A stretch of 27,013 bases of DNA from DASPJR01 sp035628505 (GTDB taxonomy: Bacteria > Planctomycetota > SZUA-567 > H5-PLA8), in assembly GCA_035628505.1 (NCBI GenBank), contig DASPJR010000143.1, forward strand, positions 1-27,013, in the 5' to 3' direction. Shown piece after piece: positions 1 to 10,557 of this stretch. Below the pieces are notes generated by a model. It was not told the DNA's origin and did no database searches. It was given only the letters and a program-made list of their open reading frames with translations. The translations under genes were made by a program, and so were the position numbers. Positions within the stretch are counted from its first letter, which is position 1. The number at the start of each line of letters is the position of its first letter.

Positions 1-550
1 TGCGCGGGCAGATCACGACAAACGGATAGGCGCTCAGGGGCTTGAGCTTCAGTACTTTGTCTTCAGGCATCTGGCTCGGGCGCCCGACGACGGCGACATC
101 CGCTTCACCGCGCAGCAGCAGTGTTAACGCCGCCGACGAGAAACGGTCCACGAGACTGATGCTCACCTCCGGGTGCTGCTTGCGGAACTGAGCGATCGGA
201 TCGCGCAACTCGTTCATCAGCAGGCTTGCAGTGGTGGCGACCACGAGGCGTCGCTTGAGCTTGCCAAGGCGTTCGTGAAATTCGTTTTTAACATCATCAA
301 AGCCCTCAACGACCGGCGTGATGAGCTCAATCAGCACGCGGCCTTCGGGGGTAAGGACATGCTGGTTGCCGTGCAGCACGACCAGCTCGGAGTTGAACTG
401 GTTCTCAAGCGAGCGGATCTGTTGCCACACGGACGTGCGTGAAAGTCCGAGCGCTTCGGCAGCGGCCGTGAAGGTACCGTGCCTACCCAACCCTATTAAA
501 GCTCTAAATTGCTGCAGCCGAAGCTCTTTGAAGTATTGGCGCTCGCTCAT
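1..550 (-). CDS. LysR-type transcriptional regulator, N-terminal part (cut by window edge)
   Basis: The reverse strand from the ATG at 550 reads 183 open codons to the window edge, so the 3' end is missing. Residues about 9-70 form a typical LysR winged helix-turn-helix: LQQFRALIGLGRHGTFTAAA, then EALGLSRTSVWQQIRSLE, then a wing ending in LTPEGRVLIE. From about residue 100 the type 2 periplasmic-binding-like effector domain begins (RRLVVATTASL, then FRKQHPEVSISLV and LLRGEADVAVVG). A purine-rich GGAGG lies at 565-569 on the coding strand side, 14 bases before the start, slightly long for a ribosome site. The gene is divergent from the DUF1501-cytochrome pair at 691-5579. LysR regulators commonly control themselves and the divergent neighbour, so it is a candidate regulator of that pair. 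The effector is unknown. Confidence 0.93.
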   Translation of the reverse strand, partial: MSERQYFKELRLQQFRALIGLGRHGTFTAAAEALGLSRTSVWQQIRSLENQFNSELVVLHGNQHVLTPEGRVLIELITPVVEGFDDVKNEFHERLGKLKRRLVVATTASLLMNELRDPIAQFRKQHPEVSISLVDRFSSAALTLLLRGEADVAVVGRPSQMPEDKVLKLKPLSAYPFVVICPR

Positions 551-690
551 AGCGGGGTAGTTGACCTCCAGCAGGCACAGCAGTGCAGGAACAGCCTGCA
601 ACCATGCAGGAAAATTAAACACAAAGTGCTTGTCACCGGTATCACTTTCATCTGTACAGTTATACATCGGCTTTTCGGGAGTACTCTGTG
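551..690. promoter_or_regulatory. Divergent promoter region with alternating TGCAGG/CCTGCA half-sites
   Basis: This 140-bp gap separates the LysR gene from the divergent DUF1501 gene. It holds three 6-bp half-sites in alternating orientation: TGCAGG (584-589), CCTGCA (595-600) and TGCAGG (605-610), spaced by 5 and 4 bases. The pairs 584-600 and 595-610 are therefore two overlapping dyads sharing the middle half-site. This could be the operator of the LysR protein, or alternative hairpins in the LysR leader. A weak rightward promoter may use TTGTCA (630-635) with TACAGT (655-660) at 19-bp spacing. GGGAG at 677-681 is the ribosome site of the rightward gene. Binding is inferred, not shown. Confidence 0.5.
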
Positions 691-2144
<1,454 letters not shown>

Positions 2145-2148
<4 letters not shown>

Positions 2149-5100
2149 TTTTGAAAACGTGGAGAATCCCGGCTGGTGTCGCTGCGCTGCTGTGTGCGGC
2201 GGTCTGTGCCGGTGAACCCACGCCTGAGCAGCTCGATTTCTTCGAGAAAAAGATCCGCCCGCTGCTGGTGAACACCTGTTACGAATGCCACTCGCTTGAA
2301 AAGGGAAAGTCCAAGGGCGGTCTGACGCTCGACACGCGCGAGGGCCTGCTCAAGGGCGGCATTTCCGGCCCCGCGCTTGTCGCCGGCGACCCGGAAAAGA
2401 GCCTCCTCTTTAAAGCCGTGCGCGGTGATGATCCTGATGCGGTCATGCCGCCGAAGGGTCCGCGGCTAAGTAAAGATCAGCTCGTCGATCTGGAACACTG
2501 GATTAAAACCGGCGCAGCAGATCCGCGTTCGGGCACGGCGCCGCAGTCCAAGATTGCGCAACTCTTTGAAGAGGCTAAAACGCATTGGTCTTTCCAGCCG
2601 GTAAAGGAGCCGGCCTTGCCGGTTGTGAATGCAAAGGCCGCGGTGCGCTCGCCGATTGATGCCTTCCTGCTCGCAAAACTCGAAGAGAAGAAGCTTTCGT
2701 TTGCGCCCCGTGCCGACAAGCGGACGCTCATCCGCCGCGCGTACCTGGATCTGCACGGTCTGCCGCCGACGTCCGAGGAAATTGCCGCGTTTGTTGCTGA
2801 CGCCTCACCCGACGCCTTTGAGAAGCTCATTGAACGGCTCCTGGAATCGCCGCGCTACGGCGAGCGCTGGGGGCGTCACTGGCTGGATGTGGCACGCTAT
2901 GCGGACACGATGGGCGCGATTTTTGGCGGCGACGATAATTACCCGTACGCCTACAGCTACCGCGACTATGTCATTCAGGCATTCAATGAAGATAAGCCTT
3001 ACGACCGTTTCATTCAGGAGCAGCTCGCAGGCGATTACCTGGCCAAGGAAGACGACAATCGCGCGCTCGCGGCGATGGGCTTTTTGACGCTGGGCCGTCG
3101 CAAGGACCGCGCTGTCGATGACGAAGTCTACGATGACCGCATCGATACCATTTCGCGCGGCTTGCTCGGTCTGACTGTCTCTTGCGCGCGCTGCCACGAT
3201 CACAAGCTCGAACCCATTACGGCCAAGGATTACTACGCGCTGTATGCCGTGCTGCGCAGCTGCAAGGAGCCCGACGTCCCCCCAGAGATCAAGCCCGCGC
3301 CAGCGACGCCGGAATACCAGGCGTTCCTTCAGGAACGGGCCAAACTGCGCAAGACCTTTATCGAGACAGCGGCAAAAGAGGCGGAGAAGGCGCTCGACGC
3401 CTGCCGCCTGCGCGCGGGAGAATATCTCCTGGCCATGAGCGACGGGAGAATTCAGAAAACGACACAGAATAACAAGCTCGTCGCTGATCTGCTCAAGCCA
3501 CGCAAGCTCAACGATCAGGTTTACAACCTATATATCGATCGCCAGAAAAAGTGGTTCGACGCCAACAAGCCGGTCTTCGCTCTATTAAATGAACTGCTGC
3601 AGCTGAAAGATGACGAGCGGGAAGAAGCTGTGCCGGTGCTCGCCGGAAAACACGCGGCTGACGCGGCCACCAATCCGCGCCTGTCGGCGTTGCTGAACGA
3701 AACGCGGCCGAACTCGATGCAGAAGCTCGCCGACGTTTACACGCAACTCTTCAAGGAGACGCATGAAGCCTGCCGCACTGCTGCTGAGAAGGCGCTGGCC
3801 GAGGCTCGCGGCGAGCAGCCGACGGACGCGGATCTGTCCATCAAAGGCCTGGAGAGTGCCGTTGCCAAGCGCCTCATGAAAGCCGTTTTCGAGACGAAGC
3901 TCGAGAATGCGGCGCTGGACGGCGTGCGCGCGGCGCTGAATTTTAACGATGCGCCCACGAACCCCAATCCCGACAATCTGCGCAACGGCTTCCACACTGA
4001 AGAGAGCGTGAAAGCAATCGACAAAGTCGCCAGTCCGCTCAAGGAACTGGAGAAGAAACATCCGGGCGCGCCGCCGCGTGCGATGGCCTTGCTAGAAAAT
4101 AAGGTCTATGATGGAAAAGTCTTCCTGCGCGGCAATCCTTCAACGCAAGGGGAGCCGGCCCCGCGAAAATTCCTGGAAGTGCTCGGAGGCAAGGACCGTC
4201 CGGCGTTTCCGAAGGATAAGAGCGGCCGCTTTGAGCTCGCGCAGGCGATCACCGCGCCCACGAATCCGCTCACGGCACGCGTGATGGTCAATCGCGTGTG
4301 GGGCTGGCACTTTGGCCAGGCTCTCGTGCGGACGCCCAGTGATTTTGGACTGCGCGGCGAAGCGCCGACGCATCCGGAGTTGCTGGATTACCTCGCCACA
4401 ACGTTTGTGCGAGAAGGCTGGAGCATCAAGAAACTGCACCGGCTTATCATGCGTTCGGCCGCATATCAGCAGAGCAGCACCGCGCCGGCAGAAGTCGTCA
4501 AAGCCGATCCGGAGAACAAGCTGCTGGCGCGCATGAACGGCCGAATGCTTGAATTCGAAGCCTTCCGCGATGCCCAGCTCGCAGTTGCCGGACGACTCGA
4601 TCTGAAAGCCGGCGGTCGCGCTGTTGACGTGACGCGCACCGACAAGGATTCGCTGCGCCGCACCACTTACGGCCTGGTCGACCGGAAATCGCTGCCAAAC
4701 CTGTTCCGCAATTTCGACTTCCCCGACCCGAACTTCAGCGCCTCACACCGCAGCCGCACCGCGCTGACCCCGCAGGCTCTCTTCCTGTTGAACAGCGGAT
4801 TCATCGTTGACAACGCGCGCGCGCTGGCCTCGAAAGTAAATGCCAGCAAGGATGCGGGCACGACTGAAAAAATTCAGGCCCTGTACCAGCTGATCCTTCA
4901 GCGCCCCGCGCGCGACGCTGAATTGCAGCGGGCCGCCGCATTCATCGAGGGCTATCCGCAGAACGATGTGGTCCGGCCCGAAGCCACCGATTGGCAGTAC
5001 GGGCGCGGCACTTTCGATATCGCCAGCAACTCCGTTCGGAACTTCATGCCGCTGGTTCAGTACACGGGCAAAGCGTGGCAGATGCCCGACAAGGCGCTGG

Positions 5101-5579
5101 GCGCGCTGGCGCTGAGTGCCGAGGGCGGCGAGCCGGGCAAGGGCACCGACGCCGATGCGATCCGCAGGTGGACGGCGCCGCTGGACGGCAAAGTGAGGAT
5201 TACCGGCGAGCTCAATCATTCGCAAAAAGAAGGCGATGGCATCATTGCGCGCGTCATTCGCAACGGAACGCAGGTTCTGGGTGACTGGCCGGCGAAGAAC
5301 AAAGGCGTGACGACCGCGCTTGAAAATATTGAGCTGAAGAAAGGCGACACGCTGGACTTCATTGTCAGCGGCGGAAAAGATCCGTCTTCTGACAAATTCC
5401 AGTGGGCGCCGATGGTGACGATGGTGACTGCCGAAATGCCCGGCATGCCGGGAATGAAGCGCATCTGGGATGCGAAGACCGACTTCATGGACATCCGCCA
5501 GATGCCCAAACCGCTCACTGCCTGGGAAGAACTCGCCCAGGTCCTCCTGCTCTCCAACGAATTCAGCTACGCCGATTGA
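2145..5579 (+). CDS. PSCyt1-DUF1549-DUF1553 (PSD1) cytochrome c-like exported protein, copy 1
   Basis: A 1144-residue protein with a Sec signal (residues 1-22, ending AAVCA). Domains in order: PSCyt1 at about 35-95, with heme-c motif CYECH (45-49) and LTLDTREGLLKGG; DUF1549 (PSCyt2) at about 167-375, with a second motif CARCH (347-351) followed by DHKLEPI; a long, charged, probably helical linker (about 385-655); DUF1553 (PSD1) from about 658 (VFLRGNP, NPLTARVMVNRVW, HPELLDYLA, AYQQSS). A beta-sandwich-like insert lies at about 940-1105 (WQYGRGTFD, AIRRWTAPLDGKVRITGEL, GDGIIARV), before the last PSD1 helix (WEELAQVLLLSNEFSYAD). Members of this family sit beside DUF1501 genes across PVC bacteria and are thought to act in the periplasm, possibly in electron transfer linked to polymer breakdown; the reaction is unknown. 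The start overlaps the DUF1501 stop by ATGA. Confidence 0.95.
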
Positions 5580-5606
5580 TACTTCTCTTCGGGAAATTTT
5601 CTTTAA

Positions 5607-5640
5607 CGCCAAGAGCGCCAAGTACGCCAAGTACGCCAAG
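5607..5640. repeat. CGCCAAG 9-bp-period repeat array (4 units)
   Basis: Four exact CGCCAAG heptamers at 5607-5613, 5616-5622, 5625-5631 and 5634-5640 are separated by dinucleotides AG, TA, TA, giving a strict 9-bp period. The array lies in the 170-bp gap between two convergent genes. No function is evident. I know similar heptamer-plus-two arrays as common intergenic DNA in several PVC and other environmental genomes, but cannot check that here. Confidence 0.85.
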
Positions 5641-5692
5641 AAAATATGAGTAGAAATTAACGAGTTGGAGTTCTGCCCGGAACCTCAAAAGT

Positions 5693-5725
5693 CTCCGTGC
5701 TCCCCTTGTCCTCCGTGCCTCCGTG
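5693..5725. repeat. CTCCGTG degenerate 9-bp-period repeat array
   Basis: CTCCGTG occurs at 5693-5699, 5711-5717 and 5719-5725. A degenerate unit, CCCCTTG, sits exactly in phase at 5702-5708. The first three units keep a 9-bp period; the last is shifted by one base. It lies in the same convergent gap as the CGCCAAG array and differs in the third-to-last core bases from the CTCTGTG array at 7220-7244, so the two may be of one family. The remaining bases of the gap (5580-5749) show no gene and no convincing terminator. Confidence 0.75.
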
Positions 5726-5749
5726 TTGAAGGCGTGACTCGCCCCCTGC

Positions 5750-7168
5750 TCAGGCAATAATCGGCTTCACGACATGTCCGTGAACATCCGTGAGGCGGAA
5801 GTCGCGGCCGGCATACCGGTAGGTGAACTTCTCGTGATCGAAGCCGAGCAGATGCAGGATCGTCGCATGCAGGTCGTGGACGTGAACGACATCTTTCACG
5901 GCTTTGAATCCGAACTCGTCCGTTTCACCGTGAACCGTTCCGCCCTTTACGCCGCCGCCTGCCAGCCAACTGCAGAAGCCGTACGGGTTGTGATCGCGTC
6001 CCTTGTTCTTGCCGGTGATTTCCACGACGGGCGTGCGGCCGAACTCGCCGGTGCAGAGGATCAGCGTTGATTCGAGCAGACCCCGCTGCTTCAGATCTTT
6101 GATCAGCGCGGCAATCGGCTGATCACATTCTTTCGCCAGCTTGACGTGTTCATTGATGTCGTCGTGGTTGTCCCACGGCTGGCTCGCGCCGTGCCAGAGC
6201 TGCACGAAACGAACGCCACGCTCGACCAGCCGCCGTGCGATCATCGTCTGCCGCGCGTGCACGCCTTCGCCGTACATCTTGCGGATGTGCTCGGGTTCCT
6301 TCGAGACGTCGAATGCATCCGCCGCTTCCATCTGCATGCGGTACGCGAGTTCGAAGGATTGAATACGCGCTTCAAGCCGTGCGTCTCCGTTGCGTTCCTG
6401 CAGATGTTCGCCGTTAATTTCCTTGAGCAGATCGAGCTGTTTGCGCTGGGCCTCAAGGGAGGTTGTACCGCTGCGGATGTTCTCGATAAGTTTCTGAATA
6501 TCCGTGTGCTTGGGATCGATGTACGTTCCCTGGAACACGCCCGGCAGGAATCCGGACTGCCAGTTGTCGGATTCCTTAATTGGATAACCGCCCGGACAGA
6601 GCGCGATGAAGCCGGGTAAATTCTGGTTTTCCGTGCCGAGCCCGTACGTGACCCAGGAACCAACGCTGGGCCGGCTCATGACGGCATCGCCGCAGTTCAT
6701 CAACATCAGCGAGGGTTCATGATTGGGCACGTCCGCCTGCATGGAACGGATCACGGCGATGTCATCGATGCACGAGCCGATCTGCGGAAAGAGGTCGCTG
6801 ACCTCAATTCCGCTCTGTCCATATTTCTTGAACGCAAAGGGAGAAGGGAAAGCATTGCCGGTTTTGCGCTCGGTCTTCAGCGTCCCGCCCGGAAGCGGCT
6901 TGCCCTCATACTTCGCCAGAGCCGGCTTGGGATCAAACGAGTCGACGTGCGAAAGACCGCCGTTAAGGAAAATGTGGATGACGTGTTTGGCTTTGGCCTT
7001 GAAATGCGGCTTCTTCGGAGCCAGCGGCGAGATCTCATCCGCGCGAGCAGACTCCGTCTGCGCCAGGAGACTCATCAGGCCCAGCGAGCCCATTCCCATC
7101 CCGCAGCGGGCAAGAAACTCGCGGCGCGAATGAACGACGTCGTTGGTACTTAATCTATGGTGTGACAT
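5750..7168 (-). CDS. DUF1501 family exported protein (Tat signal), copy 2
   Basis: A 472-residue DUF1501 protein, clearly homologous to the one at 691-2148. The twin-arginine signal is SRREFLARCGMGMGSLGLM (S14 to about residue 32), ending near SARADE. Shared blocks include FLNGGLSHVDSFDPKPAL, YGQSGIEVSDLFPQIG, WDNHDDINEHV, CTGEFGRTPVVEITGKNKG and GRDFRLTDVHGHVVKPIIA. The start at 7168 is chosen because GAGGGG (7175-7180 on this strand) lies 6 bases upstream and the Tat signal begins directly. A longer reading upstream would translate an intergenic repeat and is rejected. The gene lies 83 bp downstream of the second PSCyt gene on the same strand and is probably its exported partner, in the reverse order to the first pair. 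Family function is not established. Confidence 0.94.
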   Translation of the reverse strand: MSHHRLSTNDVVHSRREFLARCGMGMGSLGLMSLLAQTESARADEISPLAPKKPHFKAKAKHVIHIFLNGGLSHVDSFDPKPALAKYEGKPLPGGTLKTERKTGNAFPSPFAFKKYGQSGIEVSDLFPQIGSCIDDIAVIRSMQADVPNHEPSLMLMNCGDAVMSRPSVGSWVTYGLGTENQNLPGFIALCPGGYPIKESDNWQSGFLPGVFQGTYIDPKHTDIQKLIENIRSGTTSLEAQRKQLDLLKEINGEHLQERNGDARLEARIQSFELAYRMQMEAADAFDVSKEPEHIRKMYGEGVHARQTMIARRLVERGVRFVQLWHGASQPWDNHDDINEHVKLAKECDQPIAALIKDLKQRGLLESTLILCTGEFGRTPVVEITGKNKGRDHNPYGFCSWLAGGGVKGGTVHGETDEFGFKAVKDVVHVHDLHATILHLLGFDHEKFTYRYAGRDFRLTDVHGHVVKPIIA

Positions 7169-7219
7169 ACGTGGCCCCTCATCCACTGCAGTACTGTGCT
7201 TATCTCGATTCTTACCTGC

Positions 7220-7244
7220 CTCTGTGCTCTCTGTGTCCTCTGTG
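7220..7244. repeat. CTCTGTG 9-bp-period repeat array (3 units)
   Basis: Three exact CTCTGTG heptamers at 7220-7226, 7229-7235 and 7238-7244 are joined by dinucleotides CT and TC, a strict 9-bp period. On the gene strand they read CACAGAG. The array fills the middle of the 83-bp spacer between the second PSCyt gene and its DUF1501 partner, so it would be transcribed in the leader between the two coding regions. Because the period is a multiple of three it stays open in one frame and produces a false N-terminal extension rich in T, E, D and S. Confidence 0.85.
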
Positions 7245-7251
7245 GTGGACC

Positions 7252-10200
7252 TTAATCCACAAACATGAATTCGTTCGACAGTAGCAGCACCTGGACGTAG
7301 CGCTCCCAGGCGCCGAGTTTCTCCGCGGGCGGGATCAGCGGTTTGCCAAAGTCGCGCGTGGTGTGCCATTCCATGTTCATCGTGCGGATCACCGGCGCCC
7401 AGGTGAATTCGTCGTAATCAATCGTTGAGCGCAGGCTCACCAGGAAGTCGATGGTCTCGCCGGCTTGCACTTCGATACCCATCAGATTGGTCATTACGGA
7501 ATGATTGTGGACGGTCCAGCTTGCCAGCACGCCGCGTTGTGAGGAAACGATGCGCGCGATCACGCCGTCGCCCTGCGGATGCGGATGCGCGAGCTTGCCT
7601 TCGATGTTGATCGTTCCGTTCGCGGGTGCGACCCAGCGGCGGATGGCGTCATGCATGCGGTCATTGCCGCAGTGCCCGCCGTCTGCCGTCAGCCGCACCC
7701 AGCCGAAGCGTTCGTCAGGCCACTTCTTGCCGCCCTGCCAGGCGTCTCCGGCGAAATACGGCAGCGCTGCGAACGTCTTGACACTGCCGGCGGTCTCATC
7801 GAATTCGCCGTAGCCGTACTGCCAGGCGGAGGCTGGCCGCGCAGGCGCGGCAACGGGTGGTTCTGGCTCTTTCGATGACTCCTGTACGAATGCACGCGCA
7901 ATGCTGAGGTGTTTTTCGGAGGCTCTGCGCTGAAACAGAATCTCATGCAGGCGATGAATGCGCGCGTCTGGATCCTGAAGGGAGGCGACGTCAGGACGGC
8001 TCGCGACGGCCTGGGCCTGCTCGATACTGAATGCGTTATTCATGAAAAAGAGGGCTTGCTGCGGAACGGTCGTGTTGAAGCGCTGCGGGCTGTGCATGTC
8101 GGGGTTTGGAAAATCGAAAACACGCATGACTCCCGGAAGACCCATGCGGTCGATCAGGCCGTAGACTGTTCGCCGCGGACTGAACGGTTTCTTCATGAGC
8201 TCGACGGGCCGACCGTACATAGTCAGGTCCAGCTTGCCGCTTACCGCCAGCAGACTGTCGTGCAGAGACTCGAAATCCAGCCGCTGCCGGTTCATGCGCC
8301 AGAGCAGCCGGTTGCCCGGATCGACACGCTCGTTTTCCTCGCGGCTTGCGCTGCTCTGCTGATAGACACTTGAGAGCATGATCACGCGGTGAAGGTCCTT
8401 GACCGACCAGCGCTGCATGAACTTTGCAGCGAGAAAATCGAGCAGCTCCGGATGGCTGGGCGGCTCGCTGCGCACGCCGAAGTCGCTGGGTGTCGCCGCC
8501 AGGCCGTTCCCGAAGTGCCAGGCCCAGACCCGGTTGGCCATCACGCGGGCTGTCAGCGGGTTGCTGCGACTGGCGATGAACTGCGCCAGCTCTAACCGGC
8601 CGCTGCCATTTTTGAGGGGCGCGCCGCCGAGGAACTTCAGGAAATGCGGCGGCGCTTCTTCGCCGCGCGTGCGCGGATTGCCGCGCAGGAACACGCGGCT
8701 GATCTTGGGTGTTTCGCTGTCCTGCAGGAACACGGCATGCGGCGGGGCGCCCGGGCTGCTGATGATCCATTTGTCGATCTCAACCTGGAGCTTGCCAAGT
8801 TCGACGCGCGCGTTTTCTTCCACCAGGTACGTCTCAACTGACGTCGGAGTGCCTGCGGGGATTTCAGTGGCTGCGAACATAACCTTGCGGAGTTCTTCCG
8901 CGGCCGGATCCTCGAGAGCGGCCGGAGCAGGACGCTTCTCATCGCTGGCTTTCTTGTGCGCGGCCTGCCATTCGTCGTACGCCGCCTTGAAAAGCTTTCC
9001 GTAACGCTCGGCAACCTCGCGCATGTTCGCCGGCGGCGTTCCCTTGAAGGCCGCGGCGACGCGCGGATTCAAGCCAGCCAGCCCCGCGAATTTTTCCGCC
9101 ATTCCGGATGCCTTCTCTGGGAAGTCTTTTTCCTTCAGTTCGGCAAAGGCATGCCACGGCGCGAGAACCGCGTGATCGCGGGAGGTCTTAAAGACGAAGG
9201 TCTGCCACTGCCGCACGACGACGGGATTGATGTCGTTGGCATTCATGATTTCGTAAAATTCTTCGCTGGGGAGCTTGCTGACCTCCAGCAGTGCGACGAG
9301 GTATTCGTTTACGCGGGAGCGGTAATTCTGCATCGCCTGCTCTTTGCGCTTCTTGAAGGCGGACTGGAGCTTCTCGATGCGCTCATTCAGGCCTTTTTCG
9401 TAGGCCAGGTACGCTTCTGTTTTCTGCGGATCCTTGACGAGCGGCTGTGTGCGCTCGAGCGAGTTGAGAAAGATGCCGTAGAAAGAGTAGTAATCCTTCG
9501 TGGGCACCGGATCGAACTTGTGATCGTGGCAGCGCGCGCAGCTTACAGACAGGCCCAGCGTTCCGCGCGTGAGCGTATCGATGCGGTCGTCAATGATGTC
9601 GTGGATGTTGCCGAGGAAGCGGCGGCCCAGCGTCAAAAAACCCATTGCAGCGAGTGAGGACGGATCGTCCTTGGCAAAGTGCTCGCCGGCAATCTGCTTC
9701 ATCAGGAATTCGTCGTAGGGCATGTCTTTGTTGAAGGCGTCGATTACCCAGTCGCGGTAAGCGTACGAATGGACGAACTGGCGGTGTTCGCGGCCATCGT
9801 AAACGTAGCCTTTCGTGTCGGCGTAGCGGGCGACGTCCAGCCAGTACCGGCCCCAGCGTTCGCCGTAGCGCGGCGACGCCAGAAGCCGCTCAACGACTTT
9901 CTGAAAAGAATCGGGTGAAGTGTCCGCTTCAAAAGCTTTCACTTCATCCAGTGTGGGCGGAAGTCCAGTAAGATCGAAGCTCGCGCGGCGAATCAGCGTC
10001 CGCTTGTCCGCACGCTGCGACGGGGTGAGCTTTGCTGCATCGAGCTTTGCAAGCACGAATGCGTCGACGGGTGTCTGGATCCACTCGGCCCGGCTGGCGG
10101 GAGGCGGAGCGACTTCGCGCACCGGCTGAAAGGCCCAGTGTTTCTGCCACGCATTTTCATCCAGCTTCGTTTTGTTGTCCGGCGGCCACGCCGCGCCGGA

Positions 10201-10557
10201 CTGGATCCACGTTGCAAAATCCTGCACGACGTTGTCGGGGAGGCGTTTTTTGGGAGGCATGCTGATGTCACCTTCATGGCGAATGGCCTGCATCAGCATG
10301 CTCTTGTCTGCGTCGCCCGGTATAACCGCAACGCCGCCGTTTCCGCCTTTCAAAACAGCGCTGCGCGAATCCAGACGCAGGCCGCCCTTCTGTTTCTCAG
10401 CACCGTGACAGCTCTGGCAATTCTCCACCAGTTGGGGCCGAATCTTTTTTTCGAAGAAGGTGATCGCTTCTGGAGAAAAGCTGCCGCTTTCGCCGGCACA
10501 TGCGACTGTTGCAACGAGCACAACACAAAGGAGATAAGGAATCTGTTGGGCTTTCAT
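7252..10557 (-). CDS. PSCyt1-DUF1549-DUF1553 (PSD1) cytochrome c-like exported protein, copy 2
   Basis: A 1101-residue paralogue of the protein at 2145-5579, with the same architecture. The Sec signal is residues 1-21 (YLLCVVLVATVACA). PSCyt1 carries heme-c motif CQSCH (47-51) and LRLDSRSAVLKGG. DUF1549 spans about 159-365, with RADKRTLIRRASFDLTGLPP and the second motif CARCH (340-344) followed by DHKFDPV. A helical, lysine/glutamate-rich linker follows, then DUF1553 from about 620 (VFLRGNP, NPLTARVMANRVWAWHFGNG, HPELLDFLA). A beta-sandwich-like insert occupies about 905-1062 (WQYGYGEFD, AIRRWVAPANGTINIEGKL, GDGVIARI) before the final helix ending in VQVLLLSNEFMFVD. The ATG at 10557 begins the signal peptide directly; the ribosome site (GGGTG) is weak. 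It is probably cotranscribed with the DUF1501 gene downstream. The role is presumed periplasmic redox or polymer related and is not established. Confidence 0.94.
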   Translation of the reverse strand: MKAQQIPYLLCVVLVATVACAGESGSFSPEAITFFEKKIRPQLVENCQSCHGAEKQKGGLRLDSRSAVLKGGNGGVAVIPGDADKSMLMQAIRHEGDISMPPKKRLPDNVVQDFATWIQSGAAWPPDNKTKLDENAWQKHWAFQPVREVAPPPASRAEWIQTPVDAFVLAKLDAAKLTPSQRADKRTLIRRASFDLTGLPPTLDEVKAFEADTSPDSFQKVVERLLASPRYGERWGRYWLDVARYADTKGYVYDGREHRQFVHSYAYRDWVIDAFNKDMPYDEFLMKQIAGEHFAKDDPSSLAAMGFLTLGRRFLGNIHDIIDDRIDTLTRGTLGLSVSCARCHDHKFDPVPTKDYYSFYGIFLNSLERTQPLVKDPQKTEAYLAYEKGLNERIEKLQSAFKKRKEQAMQNYRSRVNEYLVALLEVSKLPSEEFYEIMNANDINPVVVRQWQTFVFKTSRDHAVLAPWHAFAELKEKDFPEKASGMAEKFAGLAGLNPRVAAAFKGTPPANMREVAERYGKLFKAAYDEWQAAHKKASDEKRPAPAALEDPAAEELRKVMFAATEIPAGTPTSVETYLVEENARVELGKLQVEIDKWIISSPGAPPHAVFLQDSETPKISRVFLRGNPRTRGEEAPPHFLKFLGGAPLKNGSGRLELAQFIASRSNPLTARVMANRVWAWHFGNGLAATPSDFGVRSEPPSHPELLDFLAAKFMQRWSVKDLHRVIMLSSVYQQSSASREENERVDPGNRLLWRMNRQRLDFESLHDSLLAVSGKLDLTMYGRPVELMKKPFSPRRTVYGLIDRMGLPGVMRVFDFPNPDMHSPQRFNTTVPQQALFFMNNAFSIEQAQAVASRPDVASLQDPDARIHRLHEILFQRRASEKHLSIARAFVQESSKEPEPPVAAPARPASAWQYGYGEFDETAGSVKTFAALPYFAGDAWQGGKKWPDERFGWVRLTADGGHCGNDRMHDAIRRWVAPANGTINIEGKLAHPHPQGDGVIARIVSSQRGVLASWTVHNHSVMTNLMGIEVQAGETIDFLVSLRSTIDYDEFTWAPVIRTMNMEWHTTRDFGKPLIPPAEKLGAWERYVQVLLLSNEFMFVD

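Noticed and set aside
4743..5639. 298-codon open frame opposite the end of PSCyt copy 1
   Set aside because: Shadow frame: it opposes conserved DUF1553 sequence and begins in the 9-bp repeat.
5607..5640. Possible CRISPR array
   Set aside because: Units are 7 bp with 2-bp spacers, far too short for repeat-spacer structure, and no cas gene is present.
7169..7369. In-frame N-terminal extension of DUF1501 copy 2
   Set aside because: It overlaps the end of the PSCyt gene and translates the 9-bp repeat; the internal ATG at 7168 has GAGGGG and starts a clean Tat signal.
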